64,000 nucleotides of DNA from G963662905 sp965230045 (GTDB taxonomy: Bacteria; Bacteroidota; Bacteroidia; Bacteroidales; WRLA01): NCBI GenBank assembly GCA_965230045.1, contig OZ245940.1:620001-684000 (forward strand), given 5' to 3'. Shown piece by piece: positions 9,380 through 17,449 of this stretch. Below the pieces are notes generated by a model, which saw nothing but the letters and a program-made list of their open reading frames with translations, did no database searches and had not been told where the DNA came from. Made by a program: the position numbers and the translations under genes. Numbering within the stretch: position 1 is the first letter of the stretch; each line of letters starts with the position of its first letter.

Positions 9380-10822
9380 ATGAATATGAAAAAAATATTA
9401 AATACCGCGCTCCTCATATTTGCAGCATCGCTGCTGTTTGTGGCGTGTAAAGATGATAAAAACGAACCGGTTCCTTTCGCCTATGAAAACACGACGGTAG
9501 CCGCTTTTACTTATCCTCAGGAAGGAGAAGTAATTGAGCTTACCAAAGATCAGGCCGGCGAAATGCTTGAGCTGACATGGATTCCCGCTGTTTATTCTGC
9601 CAATGATGGCACAAACCTGGGCGCACCGGTTTATAGTGTGTCTGTGATGGTTGGTGAACTTGGTGGTGTTGTTGCAACTACTACCGATGTGGGATATGCC
9701 ATTAAAATTGGTGATCTGAATGAGATGCTCTACAAATTTGAGATCCCTTTCGGGCAAAACGATGTGAAATGGACAATCACAGCAAGCCTGCCTAACTATG
9801 AAGGCTCTCTTGTTGAATCATCAGTTGATACCAAAGTAACTACTTATGATCCTACTACCGTAGAGCTGATTACCGCCGCTACAATTGTAGAACCTACCGA
9901 AGGCGCTACATTTGTGCTCGAAGAAGCATATGCTGCTGATACCATTGATGTTTCCTGGACAGCTGCTGTTTATGAAGCACTCGATGGTCATGCACTGGCT
10001 GATGTTGAGTATGTGATGTCAATCATCGCCAATGAGGATACTTCCGAAATTGTTACTACTACGGATCTCTCCACAATCTTAACTGTTGAAGGACTGAACA
10101 GTACACTCAAAGTTATGGGTCTGGAAGCAGGCGTTGAAACCGATGTTGTTTGGACACTGAAATCAATGATTCCTGATGAAGTGGGCACTGATGATATAGT
10201 AAGTGTTGCAACAAAAGTATCCGTTTATGACCCTGCACCACCTTCTAACCTTTGGGTTCCGGGTGCTTATCAGGGCTGGGCTCCTGCCGATGCGCCAATG
10301 GTATTCGAAACCGATGTTGTTGGTGCTTTCAGTGGTTATGTGAACTTCAATGGGGAAGATCCAAACTTTAAGTTTGCTTCTCAACCCAACTGGGATGGTC
10401 CTAATTATGGTACTGATGGTACAGAATGGGGTCTTGATACAGACGCTGGTGCCGGTAACCTCAGCGTTGTCGATATGGGCAACTACTGGCTGACTTGTAA
10501 TACCGTTGACCTGGTTTGGGAAAAAGAACTCCGCACATTTGGCCTCGTCGGTTCGTTTAATAGCTGGGGCGAAGAACCTGATGCAGAACTTACCTTCGAC
10601 GAAACAAACCGCATGTTTACTGTAACCATGGACTTTGAAGCATCTACTCAATTTAAGTGGCGTGCAAACTCCGACTGGGCTGTAAACTTTGGTGATAGCG
10701 GGACCGGTGATAATACCCTTTCACAGGATGGTGGCAATATCGTTCTGGACGAGGCCGGTAATTACACCATCAACCTCTATCTTGAAAAACAAGTCCCTAC
10801 TTACGAAGTAATTAAAAACTAG
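9380..10822 (+). CDS. susF: SusE/SusF-like starch-binding outer-membrane lipoprotein (two N-terminal modules)
   Basis: Second surface glycan-binding lipoprotein of the locus, 480 aa. It has a lipobox FVAC (Cys23) with KDDK directly after it, fitting a surface-export signal. Two consecutive SusE-type Ig-like modules follow (about 30-145 and 150-280; both carry the WTAAVYEA/WIPAVYSA and VVWTL/VKWTI signatures). The C-terminal starch-binding module (about 290-480) again starts VPGAYQGW. Compared with the preceding gene it has one extra N-terminal module, so the pair arose by tandem duplication plus module gain or loss. It ends the operon, with a rho-independent terminator 32 bp after the stop codon. 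Confidence 0.85.
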   Translation: MNMKKILNTALLIFAASLLFVACKDDKNEPVPFAYENTTVAAFTYPQEGEVIELTKDQAGEMLELTWIPAVYSANDGTNLGAPVYSVSVMVGELGGVVATTTDVGYAIKIGDLNEMLYKFEIPFGQNDVKWTITASLPNYEGSLVESSVDTKVTTYDPTTVELITAATIVEPTEGATFVLEEAYAADTIDVSWTAAVYEALDGHALADVEYVMSIIANEDTSEIVTTTDLSTILTVEGLNSTLKVMGLEAGVETDVVWTLKSMIPDEVGTDDIVSVATKVSVYDPAPPSNLWVPGAYQGWAPADAPMVFETDVVGAFSGYVNFNGEDPNFKFASQPNWDGPNYGTDGTEWGLDTDAGAGNLSVVDMGNYWLTCNTVDLVWEKELRTFGLVGSFNSWGEEPDAELTFDETNRMFTVTMDFEASTQFKWRANSDWAVNFGDSGTGDNTLSQDGGNIVLDEAGNYTINLYLEKQVPTYEVIKN

Positions 10823-10853
10823 TACTAGTGTACGCTTGGTTTTTTAAACTATA

Positions 10854-10880
10854 AGCCCCTGTGTTCGCAGGGGCTTTTTT
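10854..10880 (+). terminator. Rho-independent terminator of the sus operon
   Basis: AGCCCCT (10854-10860) pairs with AGGGGCT (10869-10875) around an 8-base loop and is followed by a T run. Confidence 0.88.
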
Positions 10881-10886
10881 GTGATT

Positions 10887-10916
10887 AAAAAAGCCCGGAC
10901 ACATTGCCCGGGCTTT
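10887..10916 (-). terminator. Rho-independent terminator of glutamine synthetase
   Basis: AAAGCCCGG and CCGGGCTTT (10890-10898 and 10908-10916) form a 9-bp stem. On the minus strand the stem is followed by a T run, 22 bp after the glnA stop codon. Confidence 0.85.
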
Positions 10917-10937
10917 CCTCATAATATTGCCAGAAGA

Positions 10938-12443
10938 TTAACCGCAGTGGTAGAATTTTTCTACAAGTTCCATTACTTCTTCCGGTTTGTCTTTCAACTC
11001 TTCACGGATATTTTGATCATTGAAGCTTTTCAAAAGACTGACAACACCCTCGATTTGGTTTTCAGTGAAAACACCGTATTTTAGGTAAATATCTTTTTGA
11101 TGGATGAGCTCATCGGCTGAATCCCAGCAGGAAACAGGAAGTTGCGCCAGGTTTTTTACTTTGTCTTCGTGCTCATCGTCAAAGATGTTCACATCAACGT
11201 AAGTTTTTTCTGCAATTTCCAGTGCATTTTCCATTTCCAGACCATGGCGTGCAGCAACGGTCAGGCCGGCCATCAACAGGTAGATATCGGCAGAGCCATC
11301 AGGGCAGCGGAATTCAACGGTTTGTTTGCAGTTAAATTCAGGTAGTTCCGGGCTTTCAAGTGGATTGGCGGCATGCAGCATATTTGCTTTGCCCTGCCAT
11401 CCCAGGGGCACGCGCACCAAAACCGAACGGTTGCGGTCGCCCCAGCATATATTCGTAGGTGCTTCCTGATGCGGAACCAAACGGAAATAGGAAGTAGGGT
11501 TCATATTGCCAAAAGCAGAAAGCGATGGTGCCAGATCAAGATAACCGGCAATGGCTTTTTTCGCTATATCGCTGAGTTTGCCATTTTCTACCATGGCATT
11601 TTTGCCGTCTTTCATCAGGCGCGTATGCACGTGCAGTCCGCTTCCGGCTTTGCCAATAGTAATTTTTGGCGCAAAAGTTACCGTTACATCATACTCATAA
11701 GCCAGGTTACGGATAATCCACTTGGCAACCAGCAATTGATCTGCCGCGTCTTCTACATCAACCGGAAGGAATTCAATTTCGTTTTGTTCGTATATTAAGC
11801 CTTCGTGCACAAAATTACCTACTTCGGAATGGCCGTATTTGATTTGGCCACCGGCCTGTGCAATGTATTGCATCGCCTGATTGCGGAACTCGCCCCATTT
11901 GCTGAACGGCCCCGATTCGTGATAACCTTTTTGATCCACGGCAGGGAAAAGCATTTCATCTTCGCTGATGATGTAATACTCCAGCTCACCCATCGTCTGG
12001 AAAGTCAGTCCGGTTTTTTCTTTGAGCTTCTCATGCGCCTTTTTCAATATATATTGTGGCGCAAATTCCAACGGATTCCCATCTTTGTCGAAATATGCGC
12101 AAAGAATATCCAGCGTTGGGATTTCAGAAAAAGGATTGTGAAAAGCGGTTTTGAAACGGGGCACAACATAAAGGTCGCTGCTGCCTGCCTGTACGTTTTT
12201 GAACAGGCTGGAACCGTCAACACGTTCCCCAACAGTAAGGATTTCTTCGAGATAACTCTTATTGTTAATAACAAAGCTTAAAGCTTTAAGCCTTCCGTCG
12301 CCGCCGGCATATCGGAAATTTAACATCTGAATGTTATTGGCCTCGATATAGGAAATGATATCTACTTTAGTAAACTCTGCTGCAGGTTTCTTGAGGAAAC
12401 GAACCAGCGGATTTGGGTTCATTAAAATTTCTTGTTCAGTCAT
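10938..12443 (-). CDS. glnA: Glutamine synthetase, type I-like
   Basis: ATP-dependent ligation of ammonia to glutamate in the cytoplasm. The 501-aa protein has the N-terminal beta-grasp domain (FRYAGGDGRLKALSF region) and the catalytic domain. The catalytic domain shows GELEYYI (metal-binding Glu), GSGLHVHTRL (ATP and metal site), PTSYFRLVPHQEAP, WGDRNRSVLVRVP and VEFRCPDGSAD (glutamate site). The usual adenylylation-loop motif NLYD is not visible, so control by adenylylation is unlikely. It is a single gene with its own terminator, convergent with the sus operon. A minus-strand TAATTTTG box at 12482-12489 could be its promoter. Confidence 0.9.
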   Translation of the reverse strand: MTEQEILMNPNPLVRFLKKPAAEFTKVDIISYIEANNIQMLNFRYAGGDGRLKALSFVINNKSYLEEILTVGERVDGSSLFKNVQAGSSDLYVVPRFKTAFHNPFSEIPTLDILCAYFDKDGNPLEFAPQYILKKAHEKLKEKTGLTFQTMGELEYYIISEDEMLFPAVDQKGYHESGPFSKWGEFRNQAMQYIAQAGGQIKYGHSEVGNFVHEGLIYEQNEIEFLPVDVEDAADQLLVAKWIIRNLAYEYDVTVTFAPKITIGKAGSGLHVHTRLMKDGKNAMVENGKLSDIAKKAIAGYLDLAPSLSAFGNMNPTSYFRLVPHQEAPTNICWGDRNRSVLVRVPLGWQGKANMLHAANPLESPELPEFNCKQTVEFRCPDGSADIYLLMAGLTVAARHGLEMENALEIAEKTYVDVNIFDDEHEDKVKNLAQLPVSCWDSADELIHQKDIYLKYGVFTENQIEGVVSLLKSFNDQNIREELKDKPEEVMELVEKFYHCG

Positions 12444-12481
12444 AGCAGTATGGTTTTAATTCATTTGCGTGCATTTGGCCT

Positions 12482-12489
12482 CAAAATTA
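12482..12489 (-). promoter_or_regulatory. Putative -7 box (TAATTTTG) of glnA
   Basis: TAnnTTTG match on the minus strand, 38 bases upstream of the glnA ATG; no clear -33 element was found. Confidence 0.4.
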
Positions 12490-12583
12490 TGAAATTCTTT
12501 ATGAGAAAATGTGACTTTTCATTTTAACTATATCTTTATGTTTAGATTAAGTAAGAATAAGTCCTGATATTCATCTTTTTGCA

Positions 12584-12591
12584 TATATTTG
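12584..12591 (+). promoter_or_regulatory. Putative -7 box (TATATTTG) of the GlmU-like gene
   Basis: A perfect TAnnTTTG match. It overlaps an in-frame TTG at 12589, which argues that this TTG is promoter DNA and that translation starts at the ATG at 12643. Confidence 0.5.
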
Positions 12592-12642
12592 TTGCGTTCC
12601 AAATCGGACGGTTTTTTTGATCTAAAACTTAAGAAACATTTT

Positions 12643-13851
12643 ATGCGCCTGGCTTTATTCGAAGATTCACATTACAATAGCTTTAACCCTCTGGTTTATT
12701 TACGCCCTGTTTTTGATTTGCGTAGTGGCATCCTTTTGATGCGCGAAAAACTCGAAAAACGTACCAAACTACCGGTCGATTATCTGATCCGTTCATTACT
12801 TGTCCCGCTTTTTCAGGAGCAAAATCCCGAAGCTCAGGTTAATCAACTGGCAGATGATGATTATATTTTCATTAATGCCCGGGCAGTAATTAATGATATA
12901 CTTTTTGACGAAATAATTAATTTAAAGTCCGGAAGCCAGCTGCGTTCCGGTGATGATCTTATCGCTATTCATCTGGCAGCTGAAGAAACGGCAAAAATCC
13001 GTTTCAACGAAGAAGGTTTGGCAGTTTTTAATACGGAAGGTCTGATGTCGGCGGCGAGCGAACATAAATTGGCATCCTACTCCTGGGATTTAACAGGCAT
13101 GAATGCCGCTGAAATTGAAAATGATTTCAACCTGCTTGGGAAGCAGGGCATCAAAGGCGAAGTTTATGTGGGCGCGCATGTGCTGCATTACGACCGCATT
13201 TTTATTGATGAAGGCAGTAAAATTTATCCGGGCTGTGTGATCAATGGCGAGGATGGCCCGGTTTATATCGGTAAAAATGTGACTATTAAACCCAATGCCG
13301 TGATCGAAGGTCCGGTTTATATCGGTGATGAAAGCCAGATCAGTATTGGCTCCAAAGTTTATCAGGCGGCATCCATTGGCCCGGTGTGTAAAATGGGTGG
13401 CGAAGTGGAAGGAAGCATTGTCCACTCATTCTCCAACAAGAAACATGAAGGATTTCTCGGCCATGCCTACCTCGGGCAATGGGTAAACCTCGGTGCTGAT
13501 TCCAATAATTCCGATTTAAAAAATAATTATGGCTTTGTAAAATCCTATGCAGGAGGAAAAGAAGTGAATACCGGCTCACGATTCGTGGGGATGACGGTTG
13601 CCGACCATGCCAAAACAGGAATCAATTCCATGATCAATACAGGAAGTGTCATCGGATTGATGTCCAACGTTTTTGGCGCAGGATTCCCACCCAAATTTAT
13701 ACCCGATTTCAGTTGGGGCGGTGCAGACGGCCTTTCGGAATACCGAATCGATAAAGCTCTGGAAGTTGCTGCAATAGTAAAACAGCGCAGAAAACAGCAG
13801 TTAAGCCGGGCAGAAGAAGCTCTGATCCGCCATTACTTCGATCAGAAATAG
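12643..13851 (+). CDS. GlmU-like sugar-phosphate nucleotidyltransferase with left-handed beta-helix
   Basis: A 402-aa Bacteroidota-type GlmU-family protein. It has an N-terminal nucleotidyltransferase-like region (MRLALFED... YLRPVFDLRSGIL) that lacks the classical GxGTRM loop. The C-terminal half is a hexapeptide-repeat left-handed beta-helix (VYIGKNVTIKPNAVIEGPVYIG and following). It probably acts on N-acetylglucosamine-1-phosphate or a similar sugar phosphate for cell-wall or polysaccharide precursors; the exact substrate is inferred from family. I chose the ATG at 12643 because the longer frame starts at a TTG inside a promoter box and its extra 18 residues are unlike the family. The first base of the 13851 nested-palindrome element is the last base of this gene's stop codon. 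Confidence 0.82.
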   Translation: MRLALFEDSHYNSFNPLVYLRPVFDLRSGILLMREKLEKRTKLPVDYLIRSLLVPLFQEQNPEAQVNQLADDDYIFINARAVINDILFDEIINLKSGSQLRSGDDLIAIHLAAEETAKIRFNEEGLAVFNTEGLMSAASEHKLASYSWDLTGMNAAEIENDFNLLGKQGIKGEVYVGAHVLHYDRIFIDEGSKIYPGCVINGEDGPVYIGKNVTIKPNAVIEGPVYIGDESQISIGSKVYQAASIGPVCKMGGEVEGSIVHSFSNKKHEGFLGHAYLGQWVNLGADSNNSDLKNNYGFVKSYAGGKEVNTGSRFVGMTVADHAKTGINSMINTGSVIGLMSNVFGAGFPPKFIPDFSWGGADGLSEYRIDKALEVAAIVKQRRKQQLSRAEEALIRHYFDQK

Positions 13852-14241
13852 GTTCTACCAAGAATTTCGTGGGTATTTATAATTTTGAGATTAAAAATAT
13901 TCAGAGATATATTGATAGGTTATTTATAAAAAATCTGATCTCCAACAGATTCCTCCCTCCCGATAGCTATCGGGACAAAGCCTTAATCCCTTCGTTTGGC
14001 TTTGTTCCGATCGGAATGACGCTGTTTATTAGGTGTTTAAGGCAAATGCGGCTTGGTCACTGAGCGTCCTGTGGTGAGCGTAGCCGAACCAAGTCGAAGT
14101 GCGCCGCATTTGCCTCCTGACTTCATAAAAACATGTCATTCCGACAAAGTTTCCGAAGCATGAGGTATTCCGATAGCTATCGGAAGGAGGAATCTGCAGG
14201 AGATTTAACTTTTGTCTTTCCACGAAATTCCTAGTAGAACC
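13851..14241. repeat. Nested-palindrome intergenic element, copy A (391 bp)
   Basis: Ends are GGTTCTAC (13851-13858) and GTAGAACC (14234-14241), extending to a ~22-bp imperfect terminal inverted repeat that includes AATTTCGTGG. Inside lie stacked inverted pairs: GATTCCTCC 13948 with GGAGGAATC 14186; TCGGAATGAC 14011 with GTCATTCCGA 14135; and AGGCAAATGCGGC 14040-14052 with GCCGCATTTGCCT 14103-14115. Two small perfect palindromes also occur (13959-13974 and 14169-14184, both around CGATAGCTATCG). The 50-bp core (14053-14102) starts TTGGTCACTGAGCG and resembles widespread REP sequences. Short open frames here are not coding. Homologous copies are at 50003 and 56371. Confidence 0.9.
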
Positions 14242-14461
14242 CAGAAATAAAAGGTTTTTTCAACCGCTATCTTTTTTTGATGAATATTCTTAGTAATTGT
14301 CGTTTAGTTTATAATGCTGAAATACAGTAATATATCCATTTTTAATCACTTACCAACGACTACAAACGCAAGCAAATTTGTAATAACCGAATCGGGTGCA
14401 GTGCCCACTTTAGTTTTGCAGCATAATCGTTTCATAATTCGTTTAACTAAAATCTAAAGTC
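14242..14461 (+). other. Gene-free stretch before ssb
   Basis: This 220-bp AT-rich region follows repeat copy A. The only signal I can support is a TAGTTTTG box at 14411-14418, matching the TAnnTTTG promoter consensus and placed 43 bases before the ssb ATG. Confidence 0.4.
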
Positions 14462-14803
14462 ATGAACGCACTCGTTAACAAAGTACAATTGATCGGCCGT
14501 CTGGGCGCAAATCCAAAAGTAAATGTATTTGGTGAAGACCGTAAAGTAAGCCGGTTTCCCATTGCCACCAACGAAGGTTATAAAAACCGCAAAGGCGAAT
14601 GGGTTGAGCAAACACAATGGCATCAGGTTGTGGCCTGGGGCGCTACGGCAAATTTGGTTGAAAAGCTCCTCCAAAAAGGGCAGGAAGTTTTAGTCGAAGG
14701 AAAACTAACCACCAACAGCTGGGAAGATAAGGACGGAAACAAGCGTTTCACAACCGAAATCACGCTCAGCGATTTTTTCCTCACCCAACGTAAAGCCAGT
14801 TAA
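14462..14803 (+). CDS. ssb: Single-stranded DNA-binding protein, short form
   Basis: Binds single-stranded DNA during replication, repair and recombination. The 113-aa protein is essentially one OB fold (MNALVNKVQLIGRLGANP, WHQVVAWGATANLVEKLLQKG, VEGKLTTNSWEDKDG). It ends at LTQRKAS, so it lacks both the disordered linker and the acidic DDxIPF-type tail through which standard SSBs recruit partners. Short tail-less SSBs exist in Bacteroidota next to longer ones, so this may be a secondary or competence-type paralogue. It is a single gene with its own terminator. Confidence 0.9.
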   Translation: MNALVNKVQLIGRLGANPKVNVFGEDRKVSRFPIATNEGYKNRKGEWVEQTQWHQVVAWGATANLVEKLLQKGQEVLVEGKLTTNSWEDKDGNKRFTTEITLSDFFLTQRKAS

Positions 14804-14841
14804 GCCGCATGCTACAGATTGAAGCTTACGCAAATTTGAAT

Positions 14842-14865
14842 AAGCCCGCATTGCGGGCTTTTTTT
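14842..14865 (+). terminator. Rho-independent terminator of ssb
   Basis: AAGCCCGC and GCGGGCTT form an 8-bp stem around ATT, followed by TTTTT. Confidence 0.9.
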
Positions 14866-14927
14866 GGTGCAGGACAACAGGCCGATACAATTAATTCGTT
14901 AATTCCGGGCTTTAAAGCGCGCTAGCA

Positions 14928-14958
14928 TTGGTCAGTCTGATCAGAAAGCGTATTTTTG
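14928..14958 (+). promoter_or_regulatory. Bacteroidota-type promoter of the RND transporter
   Basis: TTG (14928-14930), a 20-base spacer and TATTTTTG (14951-14958) match TTG-N(17-23)-TAnnTTTG. The TTG is also the first codon of the longest open frame, so that start is almost certainly wrong and the ATG at 14988 is preferred. Confidence 0.7.
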
Positions 14959-14987
14959 TCATTTATTTTCTTAAGGTTGAAAAATTT

Positions 14988-17372
14988 ATGTGGAGATTTC
15001 TTGTCCGACTAATCCTGAGAAACCGGAATACCATCTTAATCAGTACATTATTGATTACCATTTTTATGGGGTATATGGCCCGGAATGTAAAATTATCCTA
15101 CGAGATGATGCAAATGCTGCCCGACGACGACAGCACCTGGATGGATTATATGCAGTTTCGCGAAAAATTCGGGCAGGACGGCGCCGTGATGTTTGTTGGT
15201 TTGGAAACCGAAGATCTTTTTGAACTGGAGCATTTCCAGGCATGGTACGATCTTACGAATCAATTGCGCGAACAGGAAGGAATCGAAGAAGTGCTTTCGC
15301 TGGCACGCTTATACAATCTAAGCCGGAACGACAGCCTCAAAAAATTTGATTTCCTTCCGGTTGTAAGTCAGCGGCCGGAAACACAGGCAGAAGTGGATTC
15401 CATACACCAGATCATTAACAGCCTCCCTTTTTATGACGGCCTGCTGCAAAACCGCGAAACCGGCGTAAGCCTGATGATGATTACGCTGGATAAGCAGATG
15501 CTGAACACCAAAGCTCGTGTGGGCTTGATATACAGCATAAAAGATCAGCTGGATGAATTTGCTAAGGAGCACAATATAAAAGTGCATTATTCGGGATTGC
15601 CCTATATACGTACCATTACAACCAAAATGGCCGAAGATGAACTGCGCTTATTTGTCTTGCTGGCCCTTGTGGTCGCAGCTTTGATTTTAATGTTTTTCTT
15701 CCGCTCTTTCATAGCCACAATTTTTCCCATCATAATTGTTATTATCAGTGTGGTTTGGGCATTGGGAACGATTGGCCTTTTTGGGTTTAAAATTACCTTG
15801 CTCACCGGAATTATACCGCCGCTTATCATTGTAATTGGTGTTGAAAACTGTATTTTTCTTCTTAATAAATATCATGATGAATACCGCGAGCATCAAAATA
15901 AAGTTAAAGCGCTGGCACGAGTTATTTTACGCATTGGCAACGCAAACTTTCTGACCAACGCCACTACTGCGGCCGGATTTGCAGCTTTTACAATCACTGG
16001 AAATAAAATGCTGGTGGAATTTGGTATTGTTGCTTCACTCAATATTTTAGCGGTTTATTTGCTGTCCCTGTTTTTGATCCCAACCTTTTTTAGCTATTTG
16101 CCTCCGCCAAAACTGCGCCATATCCAGCATCTGAATGGAGGGTTCGTTAACCGTATTCTCGATAAAATCAGCTGGACGGTTCAAAACCGCCGCAGATTGA
16201 TTTATGCGTTTACCCTTGTGGCTTTGGTGGCTGCCGGCTTTGGGATCAGCAGGCTTACGACTACCGGAAAAGTGGTGGACGAAATCCCGCAAAACCACCA
16301 GCTTTACCGTGATTTGATGTTCCTGGAAAAGCACTTTAAAGGCGTGATGCCCCTTGAAATCACCATCGATACAAAAAAGCCAAAAGGGGCGATGAAACAA
16401 AGCGTGCTGAAACGTGTGGATAAATTGCAGAATATGCTGCAGCAATATCCGCAGCTCAGTAAACCACTTTCGGTGGTGGAAGTTGTGAAATTTGGAAAAC
16501 AGGCGTTTTTCCGCGGAAAGGAATCCTTTTACAATGTCCCATCGCGTGATGAACTGAACTTCATTGCATCATACATTCCTAAAGATATGCAAACCGGAAG
16601 CAAGAGCCTGCTGGATAATTTTGTCGATACTACCTATCAAACGATTCGTGTAAGTGTGCAGATGGCGAATATCGGCACTAAAGAAATCCAGGCATTGACC
16701 GATGAAATCCGCCCCCGAATCGATTCTATTTTTTCACCGAAAAGATACGATGTCGTGATTACCGGAACCAGCGTAACTTTCCTTACCGGCACGAATTATC
16801 TTGCAAAAAACCTTTTTCAAAGCCTGATTCTGGCAATTGTGGTCATTACTATTCTGATGGCCTTCCTTTTTACTTCTTTCCGTATGGTGCTTATTTCGCT
16901 GGTGCCCAACCTGATTCCGCAGATTATGACCGCAGCTCTTATGGGCTATCTCGATATACCGATAAAACCCAGTACTATCTTGATATTCAGTATTGCGCTG
17001 GGTATCTCGGTAGATAATGCCATTCATTTCCTGAGCCGCTACCGTTTACAGTTGCAGTGGAATAATTGGGAAATACAAAAATCCGTGATTATGGCGCTGC
17101 GCGAAACCGGTTATTCCATGATCTATTCATCGGTAGTGCTGTTTTTCGGTTTTGCTATTTTCATCCTTTCATCCTTTGGCGGCACCGAATCGCTGGGCTA
17201 TCTGGTCTCCTTTACCTTGTTTGTGGCATTATTCTCCAATATGTTTTTGCTGCCATCAATTTTGTTGTCGGCAGATAAATATCTTACCAATAAGAATTTT
17301 GAGAAACCCTATCTGGAGATATTCGATGGAAACGAACTCAGTGATGATGTGGAGGTGGAAGAGAAAAAGTAG
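14988..17372 (+). CDS. RND superfamily (MMPL-type) exporter
   Basis: A 794-aa inner-membrane protein with the RND duplication: one N-terminal membrane helix (about 16-36), a large periplasmic loop, a block of five helices, then the same plan repeated. Characteristic segments are LLTGIIPPLIIVIGVENCIFLLNKYHDEYREH and its second-half counterpart IALGISVDNAIHFLSRYRLQ. It probably exports lipid-like or hydrophobic molecules by proton antiport, like MmpL or hopanoid/sterol exporters, but no substrate can be named. The start at 14988 is chosen because the upstream TTG belongs to a promoter. Only 77 bp separate it from rmlA, which has its own -7 box. Confidence 0.85.
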   Translation: MWRFLVRLILRNRNTILISTLLITIFMGYMARNVKLSYEMMQMLPDDDSTWMDYMQFREKFGQDGAVMFVGLETEDLFELEHFQAWYDLTNQLREQEGIEEVLSLARLYNLSRNDSLKKFDFLPVVSQRPETQAEVDSIHQIINSLPFYDGLLQNRETGVSLMMITLDKQMLNTKARVGLIYSIKDQLDEFAKEHNIKVHYSGLPYIRTITTKMAEDELRLFVLLALVVAALILMFFFRSFIATIFPIIIVIISVVWALGTIGLFGFKITLLTGIIPPLIIVIGVENCIFLLNKYHDEYREHQNKVKALARVILRIGNANFLTNATTAAGFAAFTITGNKMLVEFGIVASLNILAVYLLSLFLIPTFFSYLPPPKLRHIQHLNGGFVNRILDKISWTVQNRRRLIYAFTLVALVAAGFGISRLTTTGKVVDEIPQNHQLYRDLMFLEKHFKGVMPLEITIDTKKPKGAMKQSVLKRVDKLQNMLQQYPQLSKPLSVVEVVKFGKQAFFRGKESFYNVPSRDELNFIASYIPKDMQTGSKSLLDNFVDTTYQTIRVSVQMANIGTKEIQALTDEIRPRIDSIFSPKRYDVVITGTSVTFLTGTNYLAKNLFQSLILAIVVITILMAFLFTSFRMVLISLVPNLIPQIMTAALMGYLDIPIKPSTILIFSIALGISVDNAIHFLSRYRLQLQWNNWEIQKSVIMALRETGYSMIYSSVVLFFGFAIFILSSFGGTESLGYLVSFTLFVALFSNMFLLPSILLSADKYLTNKNFEKPYLEIFDGNELSDDVEVEEKK

Positions 17373-17383
17373 TTCGTTTTTTG

Positions 17384-17391
17384 TATATTTG
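17384..17391 (+). promoter_or_regulatory. Putative -7 box (TATATTTG) of rmlA
   Basis: A perfect TAnnTTTG match 58 bases upstream of the rmlA ATG; a -33 TTG is not visible at the expected distance. Confidence 0.45.
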
Positions 17392-17449
17392 TTCAGGTAT
17401 CAGAGTCGATTTCTAATTTGAACGGACCCAAAAATTAAAACAAATAATT

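Noticed and set aside
13869..14223. Short open frames within palindromic copy A (and similar ones in copies B and C)
   Set aside because: They arise from the repeats, appear on both strands and are not kept between copies.
13851..14241. Palindromic element as a CRISPR array or integron attachment site
   Set aside because: There are no regularly spaced direct repeats with unique spacers, no cas or integrase genes, and the symmetry is one large nested inverted repeat.
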